Source: Owenia fusiformis
Lineage: Eukaryota; Annelida; Polychaeta; Sabellida; Oweniidae
Length of the DNA: 64,000 nt
Direction: 5' to 3'
Assembly (NCBI GenBank): GCA_903813345.2
Contig: CAIIXF020000012.1
Span: forward strand, 21,466,184-21,530,183
Shown here: positions 24,601-35,263 of the stretch, piece after piece
How the letters are laid out: the number at the start of each line of letters is the position of its first letter
Numbering within the stretch: the stretch's first letter is position 1
The notes under the pieces: model-generated
Seen by the model: only the letters and a program-made list of their open reading frames with translations
What the model was told of the DNA's origin: nothing
Databases searched by the model: none
Position numbers and translations under genes: made by a program

Positions 24601-26929
24601 ATGATCTTCTCGATTCAATGCTATAATTGCATTTTCAAATTTTGAACATCAAATTATGGTTACAAAATGCACAGTCAAATTTTGCTCAGTTATAAAAAAT
24701 GAATAACAGCTCGCAGTGACATCACAAACGTCAATATAATTGGTTAAGCTGATCCATCCTTTAAATTAATGACAGAAAAATAGAAAATTGATCTATATTA
24801 TCCCCCTTTACTTGTAAATACATTAACAATAGACTAATACTGCTATACGGGAATAGTAAACGACATAATTGTACTAAATTATAGTTATCAATCAAAATTG
24901 TGTCGTAAATGTTGATCATTTCAAGTATCGCACAATCGATAAAAATGCATGAGGGAAACGCCGCGACCTCCAGTCAATAGAATTTGTTTCCGTTTAAAAA
25001 TAGAAACCCCAACTAGGATTCCGTTTATGTATCAATTGTTATTTTTCTAGTTTTGATTTCTTGATAATAAAGGCAGGTAAACAATAGTATCGTCGTCACG
25101 TGCTTGCTTATTCTTATGCATTTTACCCATTAGTCGAGCATCATTCAATTGAAGTCGGTTTTACATAGCATGGAATTTAACTTATTGATTGATACTGAAA
25201 ATGTATCCACTTGTACAGTATAGTTCTATCATTTTGGCATCATTTTATTGCAATGTTTGGCTTTGATGTTATTCAAGGTATGAAAACAACATTTGAAAAA
25301 TGATTTAAATATCTAAATGTGAACCAAAAAAGGAAATGTTGGTCACTTTCATTATATCTAGATAAACATTTTAAAACATTCATGACTGAGAATACTCAAC
25401 AAAAATCATTACATCAAGTACACCTGGAGATAACTTGTAATTCTAAATGTTTCTTTTGTTTGGTTATGAGTTTTAAACGTTACAGATGTTGTTATGTGTT
25501 TACACTCGTGTCTTGGCATAGCATGTATCATATTCAAACTGGTGGATGCAGTGAAATTAGATGGTGTAGAAAGTATTATGTAATGAAATGAAAGAAACTG
25601 GTATATTCAGATGTAGTTTTAATGTTATCGACTTTTACGTACAGGCTAAAAGTTTAAATTAAGCGTGCCATGTGTTATTATAACAAAAAGAAGTATTTAG
25701 AGGTTATGCAACTATGACTTGAAATATGCTTTCGTTCTTGCCCAAATATAGGGCCTCATAGGGTACGTATTACATAGACTGCTATTCAAGCTTTCAGTGG
25801 TTTCTACATTTATCAGAGTTTTATTATACAATCATAGTGTTACTTTTACAAGTACACATACATGTTAGTGTTTGTATTAACATGTATACCATTGTCTTTT
25901 TACACAGTACCACTTGTTTGTTTATCTATTGTTACAATTATACAATTGATTACCAATTATTGTACATTTAGCAATAAACCCCGAGGAGAGTTCCTTTTGT
26001 TATGATATAATTCAATCAATTAAGAGCTGAAGTGTACTGCTATCAAATACAGTTTTTTTTAATTTATTTTAATTGGTAAATATTATAATAATATTTATTT
26101 TAAAGTTTAAATCGTTATATACTAACATGTTCTTGATTATGTTTATATCATCCACTAGTTTATAATAAATACCTGTAAATAATGAATTTTGAATTATTTA
26201 ATATAGCCGTCATCCTTCCAAAAACACAATGATAGATTTCAACTCATGAAAGGTATGTTTAGATCGATTAAGTACAAGTTTTATGTGAAATATTAATGCT
26301 TAAATCCTGACTAGTAAGAAAGGGAATGATATTAAACCAATACTTCTACAAGTTAACGTATTTATTCAACGAGCAATTAGTACTGAAATCTTAAGATTTG
26401 TCGTATGAGAGCAAGTATATGATAACTATTGTAAATATTTTAAGTCTTGGACCTATCTTGACTAAAATGGTAAGTGATTATCATGTACTTATACATCTAG
26501 CATGCCGTTTGTCGCAAAAATGCAACCAAAAAGTAATGTTTAGTGCATGGTTATACACAGGTATATGGCAACCAAAATAATGTTCAGGGTACACAGGTAT
26601 ATGCATTCGACAACTTTTATATTTGGTCACAGAATCATGGAAGTTAGAACTAGTAAAATGCACTCAATATCGAATTAGTGTTAAACCGTACACACCAAAA
26701 AGGTCAGTTTTATCAATAGAATCCACAATCACTTTTATACACACCTGAAAAAGTCTTCACGACAAAACAATTTGCCGTCTCTAACGTAACATTTGTCCGT
26801 AAGGGCAGCGGTGCAATCTGAACAACGTACGCACTTCGCATGCCAAGTCCTTTCAAGCACATTCATTAAAAATCTGTCAAGAATTGGGTCCTCGCATCCA
26901 GCACATTGCATAAACTTTTGGTCGTGCAT
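12415..26929 (-). CDS. lhx1/5: LIM-homeobox transcription factor, Lhx1/Lhx5 (lim1) class; six coding exons
   Basis: The joined exons (26929..26745, 23198..22996, 14216..13822, 13512..13341, 13024..12872, 12608..12415) keep one frame and give 433 residues, close to vertebrate LHX1. LIM1 has C9, C12, H30, C33, C36, C39, C56 and D59. LIM2 has C68, C71, H90, C93, C96, C99, C119 and D122. An acidic linker spans residues 131-210. The homeodomain covers about 214-274 ([18 protein letters not shown]..., [11 protein letters not shown] at 263-273). The motif MKQLSA followed by RRH-FFR and PRRMR, and the terminal QEAW, are Lhx1/5 hallmarks. Known role of the class: a nuclear DNA-binding factor that works with LDB cofactors through its LIM domains in organiser, head and neural patterning. 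Met1 at 26929 is the first in-frame ATG after an upstream stop; Met7 is an alternative start. Pre-bilaterian duplication is not implied, since protostomes usually have a single gene of this class. Confidence 0.95.
12872..13024 (-). CDS. lhx1/5: lhx1/5 coding exon 5 (C-terminal tail)
   Basis: 153 nt encode a tail rich in Y, P, G and M (residues 319-369). It contains [18 protein letters not shown], which matches the general character of Lhx1 tails. The acceptor is TTTACAG and the donor ACAG|GTAAGC, phase 1. Identification rests on frame continuity and splice sites. Confidence 0.85.
13341..13512 (-). CDS. lhx1/5: lhx1/5 coding exon 4 (recognition helix and Lhx1/5 motif)
   Basis: 172 nt begin [18 protein letters not shown] and continue with the FFR-PRRMR segment. 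That segment separates Lhx1/5 from other LIM-homeobox classes. The acceptor is TTTCAG and the donor CCAG|GTATAA, phase 1. Confidence 0.95.
13822..14216 (-). CDS. lhx1/5: lhx1/5 coding exon 3 (acidic linker, homeodomain helices 1-2)
   Basis: 395 nt encode residues 130-261. The linker is rich in D, E, N and S, then [20 protein letters not shown] begins the homeodomain. The exon ends at RVIQ just before the recognition-helix tryptophan, with donor CAA|GTAAGG in phase 0. That is the conserved homeodomain intron position of this class. Confidence 0.95.
14561..14698. repeat. Hairpin element, about 58-bp arms
   Basis: The left arm starts TCATATAATGGTTGATTC and the right arm is its imperfect reverse complement ending near ACCATTATATAACC. 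About 15 nt of loop separate them. The flanks GGGATAATAAG and TATTATGTCC resemble those of the hairpin at 41058-41191, suggesting one miniature foldback family. Confidence 0.7.
14851..14980 (-). repeat. Retroposon tail with (TATTG)n
   Basis: Four TATTG pentamers are followed by TTTTATTTCCTTCATATTG. The same arrangement occurs at 42065. Read on the minus strand this is an A-rich pentamer tail (CAATA)n, typical of the 3' end of a SINE or LINE. Confidence 0.5.
15105..16140. repeat. Host repeat copy B, interrupted by a mariner-like MITE
   Basis: The outer flanks match the inverse of the repeat at 3010-3745: TTTACCATGA-type on one side and CCATTGACTTCCATACAAA on the other. The insertion point, next to TATAGCCGAC, is equivalent to that in copy A. 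Confidence 0.7.
15146..16093. mobile_element. Mariner-like MITE with roughly 100-bp TIRs
   Basis: The ends are TACGAGGGTTGATCATAAAG and its reverse complement, with TA at each border. The inverted repeats extend about 100 bp inward through TTTCACAGAATGTGCAGCAT. Total length is about 950 bp with no transposase frame. TACGAGGG...AAAG ends are typical of mariner-family elements. Confidence 0.8.
16171..16565. repeat. Two tandem units of about 190 bp with inverted ends
   Basis: Both units share TATTCAAAAGAGGA and TATCAAAATTGTCC-AAGCAGGCG. The outer borders AAGTCTCGGTTTAGAGAAC and GTTCTCCAAACCGAGACT are inverted repeats of each other. It is a small tandem-plus-inverted element of unknown type. Confidence 0.6.
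18393..18510. repeat. Long hairpin with CTTCG apex
   Basis: The arms are about 55 bp. AATAACGTCATTTCT and AGAAATGACGTTATT are at the base, and TGAAATACTGGACC pairs with GGTCCAATATTTCA. The tip reads GGGCCTTCGGCCC. Transcribed RNA would form an almost continuous duplex. Confidence 0.75.
22996..23198 (-). CDS. lhx1/5: lhx1/5 coding exon 2 (LIM domain 2)
   Basis: 203 nt begin after a CTTTCAG acceptor and complete the arginine codon, giving [10 protein letters not shown]. It ends after KEDYLK. I chose donor CAG|GTTAGT, which adds STYA. A weaker in-frame donor, AAAA|GTACAT, lies 12 nt upstream and would remove four residues. Both leave phase 1. Confidence 0.92.
23199..26744 (-). other. lhx1/5 intron 1 (3.5 kb)
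   Basis: This intron lies between the LIM1 and LIM2 exons. It is AT-rich, and I see no element with clear ends and no gene. Confidence 0.85.
26745..26929 (-). CDS. lhx1/5: lhx1/5 coding exon 1 (LIM domain 1)
   Basis: 185 nt encode residues 1-61 plus two bases. The exon starts [12 protein letters not shown] and ends in CREDFF. It carries all eight zinc ligands of LIM1. The donor is CAG|GTGTGT, phase 2. The start ATG has A at position -3. Confidence 0.93.
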
Positions 26930-27239
26930 CTTTGAGTACGAATCTTTAACTGCGGCTACACTACTCCCTTTCTTAAATTGTATTCGGCCTCGGTATTACT
27001 AATCGGATCTTTCTATTCTAACTGTTCATCGATACCTCCAATTCAATCGAAATAATTCTGATAAATGGTATTTCTCAAACTATACGACGTTCATATGTTG
27101 ACTTTGTTAATATATACGAATCTCATCTCCGAATTGAGTCTTAAGAATGCACATTTTGAATATTCCAATTTATAGTATATTGCTGTATTGTGGGTTTATT
27201 GTAAACGAATTATTAGTGTTCACTCCTAGCGTTCCAGAA

Positions 27240-27400
27240 GTCCCTTATGATCCTGCTCCCGGGACACACCATATTTTATATCGATGATTTTCTCCTAGCA
27301 GGGAACACGCTGCGAAGGGCGGGACTAGCTGCCAATCATTAGGATCTCCATGACAACGGCGGGATCTTTTGTCTATGATATCTAAGCTCTACCACTATGG
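27240..27400 (-). promoter_or_regulatory. lhx1/5: Candidate core promoter of lhx1/5
   Basis: On the minus strand TATAAAAT lies at 27280-27273, about 345 bp upstream of the start codon. Upstream of it, in order of increasing distance, are CCCGCCC, a reversed CCAAT (GATTGG) and GTTGTCATGGAGAT, which resembles an RFX X-box half. The block is clearly richer in GC than its surroundings. A transcription start near 27245 would give a 5' UTR of about 315 bp without introns. This is inference from motifs. Confidence 0.45.
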
Positions 27401-30089
27401 GATGGTGTTCTATGGATGTTGAATATTGATCACTATGGCTTATAATACAGTATAAACGCCAACCGTAAGCGGCTTAATCTTTCAAGGGAATGCACTTTCG
27501 GAATAGCTCAAATAATCTACATCCAAATAAAATATCTACTCGGTTTTTATACTAAAATGATATCGTTTATCTGTGGCTCGGGCAAAATAAAAACAATTGG
27601 TGGGATGTGTCAAGTTACTGAAAAGGTAAACCACGGGGGATTGAGCTGTCTGCCTTTCCTGCATTAGGATTGAACCTACAATGTATATGTGATGAAGTAT
27701 TAATATGTTTAGAATGACATATGGTTCAAATTATATGTACTATGTATGAAAGTATATGAAATGATATGAACTAAAATATTAGCTCGACTAAAATATTATA
27801 CTCGACTTCTAATTTTCAACTCAACATCTTTCATTGTCACCTTTTCTTGCACCGATCAAATTCTTGTTTTAAAATATCTAGATAATAATTTACTATTATC
27901 ATGTGTACAACAGTCAAAACGAGTATGTAGCTGCTGCCTGTTGCATCTTTGGTCCAAATCTATTTCACTTCTTTGGTATGGTATGTCAAATACAGAAATA
28001 CCAACTTTCAATTTTGTATGAATAAGCACATGTATCGTATTATTAGATTGCATACAAGATACGCATGCGAGTGTTATTTTCACAGATTCTTTACCGATTT
28101 AGATATTAATCATTTACTAAATTTATATCGCAGCATCTTAAGTGATAATACATGTAGATAGGGTCGCGTGTTTGCGAATGATCTCAGATCACGCGGGGAG
28201 TATCCAACATGGTGCATTACTTTTGATATCCACACTCCGCATATTTTCCATGTTAACGATTGAGTGCGCCACTTGATTCTCCGCTACCTCTTTTTAGAGT
28301 ATTAACTTGTAAAATGCAATGTAATTCAAGTAATTCCTCCTTCTATTTATTGTTCTAATATGATATTGAATTCTATAATAGCTAAAATAATTAATTTACT
28401 GGTCTGTAATGTCATTACGTCTCTTCATAACATCGGTCATACCATACATCATATTACTGTCTCAGTATTCATCCCTCAACTAAACTATAAAATGTCTATG
28501 TTCGGCACGCGATTAAATATAGAAATATACAATTCAATCAGAGACATATAAAACGTGTTTATATGTCTCTGATTCAATGCCTTTGTACTTATAAACTAGA
28601 AATCTATCGCTTCGAGTTTTCATTTTAAGATTGTATTTTGTTAAAATGTTATTTCTATAAGAAATATTACGCGTACACCTGTAATCACAATTTATGTAAA
28701 ACAGGTTGATAATTCAGCTTTATTTTATATGCACTGATCCGTTGTACAATTGCGTGACAGTATCTTTTAGATACTCAAAAAGATATAACATGTTTAGCGA
28801 ATAGAGAACCCTGTGTCGAAATAATCCAACACCACGTGATTAGGGTGATGAAGGTGAAGTTATTGTCACTGAGGATGCCATTTATAGACAGATGTATCTC
28901 CCTGTTAATGCAGCAGCTCACGTGTCTCGATATTCCCCTACCACAGGTTATCATTTTCGGATGGATCTGAACCAAGAAAATGTCAGATCTTTAAATGTGG
29001 CCACGTGGCAATAACAAGGTGAAATGACCAATGTACAGGGTTGGAAAACAATAATTTATTCATATGATTGTTAGTATGACGGATATAATTCTCTTGTATA
29101 TGAACCTCAGCTATATGTCGTTATGAACAGTGTTCAATGGTCCTTCATGAGCTGGGTATAATTTAAAATTATGATAGATATCATGAACGGTACCAGCAAT
29201 AGCAATGAAAAGGTATACGTATCATCCACAATTAGATGGAATTAGAGAGTGTAGGAGTGGAAATGTGAAGTCCTATGAACCATTGTCATCGAAATGGCAT
29301 TTCGTGTACACAACAATTCGGACTAATCTAAAATATTTTCAGATCTTTCTAGACCGTGATATAGTACTACAAAGAAACCTTATCACTCTACTCATTTAAC
29401 TGATACGCCGTTGATTAAAATGTTGTAAGTTCCAACTTCCAGTTTAGATAAAATAATAGTTTCGATTTTCGAGCCATCTCACATTGGATTCTCATTATCT
29501 GATTTAGCGGGATGTTTATAGGATGTTTTACTCGAATTTAATCCCCACTTGCAATATAAACGGTTGAGCATCGTTTAAGAGATCGAGTTATTCACCTCTT
29601 GGGAGATTAGTGAATAAATAATCTGTTAGTAACTAATTCTGCATTTAACTAATGTAATAATGCAAAAGACAAAGCGGATAATCTATGCACGCAAATTAGT
29701 TTAATAATTCAATGGTTTTAGTTCAGTTCAGATCTCACGCCCTGTTATGAGTGTGGATACTTTTTTGAAGCTATGATGAAATGTGTGGACAAAGCCCCTC
29801 CCCCCAAAAAATACTACCTCACTAATCGAAATATTATTTTGTATACATTCCTACGCACTAAGCAAGTGAATTCGCATAAGCCCATTAATTGTTGAGATCT
29901 TGTTAGTTAAAGCATGGGCTTTCAATTATCTAAGCCCATGGTTAAAGTTGCAAAACCATGTTCGATTTTTGAAAAATTCAGATTGTTTTCGCTGCTAGTA
30001 GGGTTGTCTCAAATTATTGTCGTTTAATATCAGTAAGATGTGTAACAGTTACCATAATACTTCATTCACTAACATTTGAAACTAGATAA
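27401..30089. other. Upstream region of lhx1/5, no gene recognised
   Basis: Only short frames without domain similarity are present. One notable palindrome lies at 28533-28577 and is listed separately. Confidence 0.4.
28533..28577. repeat. Compact palindrome, 18-bp arms
   Basis: AATCAGAGACATATA and TATATGTCTCTGATT face each other across a 9-nt spacer (AAACGTGTT). With one mismatch the arms extend to 18 bp. No relative was noticed elsewhere in the window. Confidence 0.7.
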
Positions 30090-30891
30090 AGGCAACTCCA
30101 CGGAGTAGCAAATCCCAACGAACAACATATCAATTACCGAATTCCAATCAATTAAACTCATTACTTTGGTTAAAATTGAAAAATTTAGATTTTAGAATTG
30201 TGAATTCCTGCAAAGCAGCCATTTTGAATTTTCTGAGGTACAAATATGAAAAATAATACCATAATTGTGATCTACTCGAAAATTCCTTCAATTTGAGTAT
30301 AATATAGCCACACTTTGAAGGGATCGAAAAATTATTGCGAAATCGTACATTAGACGGCCATTTTGAATTTTACGAGGCTCGAATCAGAAAAAAGATACAT
30401 TATTTGCAATCTACTCTTAATTGCCTTTCATTTGAGTATAATAAAGCTATACTTCAGAAAGATCTAAAAATTAGCGAAAATATCTGTTTTCCTGACCCCC
30501 CATACACGGCCCCTGGGGGTCAGGATGAAAAACACGGAATATATGTGAAATAGATAGATGTTGCGAATATACTACCAAAATTTCAAACTATAATATTAAT
30601 TACTTTGGTTCAGAATGAAAAATTTATGATTTTTGCGAAAAAGTCCCGTCATTTTTAAAGCGGCGGCCATCTTGAAAAATTTTTTTTGCGTAAAACTATT
30701 CATCAATATACATCTTTCCATCAAATATGAAGAAAATCCGTCAATTAATATTTGAGTTATCTTCCGGACGGACGGACGGATGGACTGACTGACTGACTGA
30801 CTGACAGACGGACTGACAGACTGAAGGACTGACGGACGGACGGACGGACGGAGGGCTTCACTATATCCCTACCGAACTTCGTTCGTTGGGA
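30090..30891. repeat. Interspersed repeat ending in GGACGGACGG...GGGATAAT
   Basis: It starts near GGAGTAGCAAATCCCAACGA and ends ACTTCGTTCGTTGGGATAAT; the CCCAACGAAC and GTTCGTTGGG borders are inverted. Inside are GCGGCCATCTTGAAAAA and a run of GGAC/TGAC tetranucleotides (30763-30852). The element at 49750-50856 has the same borders and tetranucleotide block. Similar repeats are widespread in lophotrochozoan genomes, as far as I recall. Confidence 0.65.
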
Positions 30892-31481
30892 TAATTATTA
30901 CTTTATATCCCTTCAAACATGTTCTAGGCAAACAAATGTAAATTTTCAACGCATTTATTTGTGTTGACAATGTCGTGATGTAATATTACATTGTCCACAC
31001 AATTGGACCCGTTACCAGTGTGTAAAAAACTTATAAATACCAATGAGTTTATTAAAATTTTCAATCCTAGTTTGCTCTTCATTGAATTGTCGGTTAAAGA
31101 TGTAATAAAAGGGCTGTCAGAATCTCTTCTAAGCTTGTACTTAGCACAAATAACAACTCTTTTGATATTTCGCCTACAAAGTTAGTGATATTTCCCTACA
31201 AATACGACTTTTAAAATCTGAAATGTTGCTATTTTTGTGGTTTAGTTGGAAACAAGATTTAAGGAGAAAATTCACAAATTTCCACTTTAACATTTACCCA
31301 GAATGCACCAAAATTAATCAGTTCTAAACTTTCTAAACATTCCTGGAAAGGATGGGTATCGATATGGTGAACTTTTTGAACACACATTTCTCCTAAACCA
31401 GTCATCAACAAATTCTAAAAATTTTACAAATCTTCAATTTAATGGTCATCTTTTGAATGGTAACAATATAATTTGAAATAG

Positions 31482-31625
31482 ATATACAGGGTGGGCCAAA
31501 AAACTCCACTTTTTTTAAATGCTATAACTTTTTTAATTTTTGATATTAAATCATAATTTGCATACCAAATGAAACTTGAGGTTGTTATTTACCCCTGGAT
31601 CATGAATTATACACTTTTATCAAGT
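31482..31625. mobile_element. Partial CAGGGTGGGCC element
   Basis: TACAGGGTGGGCCAAAAAAC and the following 130 bp match the inverted right half of the MITE at 3076-3708, through AATCATAATTTGCATACC and GGATCATGAATT. The other end is missing. Confidence 0.65.
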
Positions 31626-31739
31626 ATATGCTTTCTCTATATTGTTTTAGAAAACACATCAAACATTTCTTTTGTTCTTGGTATCATATGTTCGGAATGA
31701 AATGAAACATCTATCCGAACCTCTGATCATTGGAACAAA

Positions 31740-32060
31740 ATGACATGAACACAGCGTGTTTAGGTCTCTCAATTTTGTAATTGTACCAAGTTTGGTTGAT
31801 TTAAAAAATTAAAAAAAAAGTATCTTGTTAATGAAATAAAAGGTTTATTTATTTTGGGGGTTTTGTTTTAATTTTTTGAATACTTTTTGTTCAATCAACC
31901 AAAATCTCCGTTGTATAACTATAATATTGAGAGGAAAATGTTGAATATCCTATTTTGTTCCAACAAGCTTCGGAAAGATATTTTGTTTCATTCTCAAGAA
32001 CTGGTAAAAAGGAATAAAAAAAAACAATTGCACTAAAAGCAATTTTTTCAACAAAAAAAG
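31740..32060. repeat. Repeat with empty insertion site
   Basis: This segment (GTGTTTAGGTCTCTCAAT ... GTTCCAACAAGCTTCGGAAA) is repeated at 33473-33686 plus 35264-35360. There the copy is split by the element at 33687-35263. Here it runs through uninterrupted, so it marks the empty site. Confidence 0.65.
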
Positions 32061-33472
32061 TTATATAAAATATATATAAATAATTTTCGCATTAAATTGT
32101 TGTCAATCAGTCACAATCACATAAAGGACCGTTTTTACAGAATGTTTTCAATAATTGGTTTAAAAACATTATTAAATTCAGTTCACCATATCGATGCCAA
32201 TCTTTTCAAATGAATTCTTTAAACTGTTTGACTGGAAACCTGTAGACAAGCCTCCACCTTCAAGAACATAGGACGGAAAATCCAAAATGCCGCCATAACA
32301 TTTACCCAGAATGCTCAAAAACCTGCCTATAACTTGAGGTTGAACGTGAAGAAACATATCATTTTTCATTTGCAAATTAAAATTTCTACCTAACTTGTAT
32401 TTTTTGCAAGAACTCGGATGGATGGATATTCCATTCTGATACTCATAGCATCTTTATGTTTCACTTGAAACATATAGGGCTGAGAAGATTTGAGATGTCA
32501 TGGTTTATCATGATGGGATATTCTGTCATTTGACTTGCGATAAAACTATCAGTTCCCGTTGGTTTAACATGGGAATGTCGATTTTGAAAACTTCGTCAGA
32601 TTTGTCATCAAAATCCTATCTATCGTTATTGTTGATAAACATAGAGAAAAATTCGAGGTATTTGAAATGATGTCAATTTATATTTCAAGCCCTAAAAGTA
32701 TTATTTTCCCTACATACTATGCAAATAAAAATTCAAACATAAATATGCTTTAGCATGTAATCCAATGGGGGAGTTAGGGTTGCCAAACTTATGGAGGGGA
32801 GTGTGGATAGGGTTCTTACACTGGCATGTTACATGTATGTGAGTTTATGGGAGGTGCAATATATGAAGCACCCTGTACATCAAAATGTAGAATGTCTATA
32901 TTTGCCTAAAACACTAGAGAAGAAGGAGAATTAGACAATAACCTGGATTGGTATTATACATATCATTCATTGTTTGTTACATTCATATTTGTACTTGTTA
33001 TCCACTCTACAATTCCATCAATATTGTGATTCACTCATCTGAATATCTACAGAACAATGTGATAATATTAAAAAAAAACTGTACGAGGGGTGATCCAAAA
33101 GTCTTGGACGCCCTGCTCTAATTTTTTTGTTTTTGATAAAATAACTAAAAAGTTTCCAATAATAAAGACAAACTAACTATATAAGCTGGATACCAATGTC
33201 AAAAGTTACCCGACTTTTTTGTGATTTTGAGTCAAAGAAAGCATTCTTGAGTTTCAAATTGAATTCCGTAATAACTTGAAACCATCTTCTAATTTATTCC
33301 ACTAACCTTTTAATGTTTCTCCAAATATAGTCTTGTTGCTACCTAGAAACGAGCAATTGTGATCTTGTTGTTACCTAAAAACGAGCAATTGTGATGTCAC
33401 GCAACACTCATGTGAATTCTAAAATCACAGAAGGTTTCAAAATTATGCACAGCACAATGTACTAAATGACAT
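32061..33472. other. Repeat-rich intergenic DNA with two transposon ends
   Basis: A Tc1-type right end (CTTATGGAGGGGAGTG) lies at 32790-32806. A mariner-like left end (TACGAGGGGTGATCCAAAAG) begins at 33083. Neither partner end was found, so both are fragments. A short near-repeat, CGAGCAATTGTGAT, occurs twice near 33350-33395. There is no gene. Confidence 0.45.
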
Positions 33473-33686
33473 AAACACAACGTGTTTAGGTCTCTTAATA
33501 TTGTAATTGTTCAAAGGAAAGTTTGGTTGGTTTTAAAAAAGTTTCTTGTTAATGAAAGAAAAGGTTTATCTAAATTTTTATATATTTTGTGGGTTTTTGT
33601 TTTAATTTTTTGAGTACTTTTGGTTAAATCAACCAAAATTTCCTTTGTATAACTATAATACTGAGAGGTTTAAGAAAACGTTGTTT

Positions 33687-35263
33687 CACGCCTAACCATC
33701 CATAACGTACAGTGACAAAACACGCCGTCGTACGTACACTTTAGATACACTAACTGATATGAAGCAAAAACTATGATGTGGGTGTGATTTAGGTTTTAAA
33801 AATTAATCTGAGGAATACTTAAAGGATTTCATGTTTAATTTCCTGTGTATTCGATTTGGAAGACATTTACCTTTCTAATTACGTTAAAAGATTTTCGAGC
33901 TATGCTCGAGTTTTTTCGTAGTAAATCTACCCGCCAAGAATGATCGGTTAGAAATTTTTTTTTTCACATTTCCTTGTGTCATCTTTTCCCCTGTCGCCTA
34001 AGAGTGTCGATTAATTTTATGAGAATATGTTTCCCTAAGTTACATAATTAAGGTCGGTTGAAAATTTAATATATATTTACGTTTTTGCTAAAATAATAAA
34101 AAAAATCTTAAGTGTACGTTGTCATCTCGATGTACGTTGTCCCATTGAACTAACCTATCTGAATTCACAGTTAACCCTAATTTAGACAACGTATTTTTCA
34201 TAACACCAAGGGGCAGGGGGGTCAGATTCATTTAAAACTGTAACGGAACAATCAGCAGTATTACTAATTCAACTTGATTGAACTATATTGAACCTCCGCA
34301 CTTTCCAAATATAGCATAAACAGGATTCTGAAAAGTAATCTTCGACTAGCTAGTACAGATCTCTCTGTCAACTTCTTAAGATTATTTAAATTCAAAAAAG
34401 TGTATCTTATTACGTTAAAGTACAGGCGAAAACATCATGCAGTTAGCCCTTAGCCCGCGCATTCAGCCGTCACGCTTAATTTGGTAAACACCCTGTGAAG
34501 ATTTACTTTTATTTAACCTAGAACCTTTGAACTTCAGCACTTTCCAGATATAGCATAAACTGGATTTTGAAAGGCATCTTCGATTAGCTAGTTTAGATAT
34601 CTCCATGAACACCCAGATTATTAAAATTCATAAAAGTGCAAATAAACATAACGTACCGACGCCGAGTGGTCAAAGAGGTTGGAAGATAACACGCCATGGT
34701 CACATATTAATCACCACAACACTTTCATAAAATAAAATAGCATTCAACGAAAAAATCACTTTTACCTGTTAATCTGTACCTGGGAAACATGAACATGTTC
34801 GTTGAACATCACTTGTTATTCATAAAACCCATAATACGTTATGAAATTAAATCATTGCATTGTTTATCTAATTACCGTGGCAACGTACATTGGAGATGAC
34901 AACATACATTTTTCATTTTTTAAATAACACCAAATTCATGAATATTTATTAAACTTTCAACCGTCTTAAATTGTGTAGTTTAGAGAAACGTATTCTCATG
35001 AAAATATTCGGCACTCTTAGACGACAGGGGAGAAAACGTGTAAGAGAAAAAAAGAAATGTGTAGAACAACCCAATTTTCTTACCGACCAATTACATGGGT
35101 AGATTAACAATGAATTCCTTTATGTATTCCTCAAATTAATTTGTAAAGACCTACATCAAACCTTCATCATAGTTTTCGCTTCAAATCAGTTAATTGTGAC
35201 ACCGTACACCTAAAGTGTACAACGGTATATTTTGTCACTGTACGTTGTCGATGGTTAGGCGTG
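33687..35263. mobile_element. Long-TIR foldback element (1.58 kb)
   Basis: The ends are CACGCCTAACCATC and GATGGTTAGGCGTG. Diverged inverted arms of several hundred bp include ACGTACAGTGACAAAA / TTTTGTCACTGTACGT and AAAACTATGATG / CATCATAGTTTT. The centre has two direct repeats (about 34277-34410 and 34517-34640) sharing GCACTTTCCA-ATATAGCATAAAC. No transposase is visible. The interrupted flanks match the empty site near 31940, which supports the borders. Confidence 0.75.

Noticed and set aside
34650-34700. Resemblance to a tRNA-Ser/Leu A box (GCCGAGTGGTCAAAGAGG)
   Set aside because: No B box or acceptor pairing follows. It lies inside the 33687-35263 element and is likely chance or a very old SINE trace.
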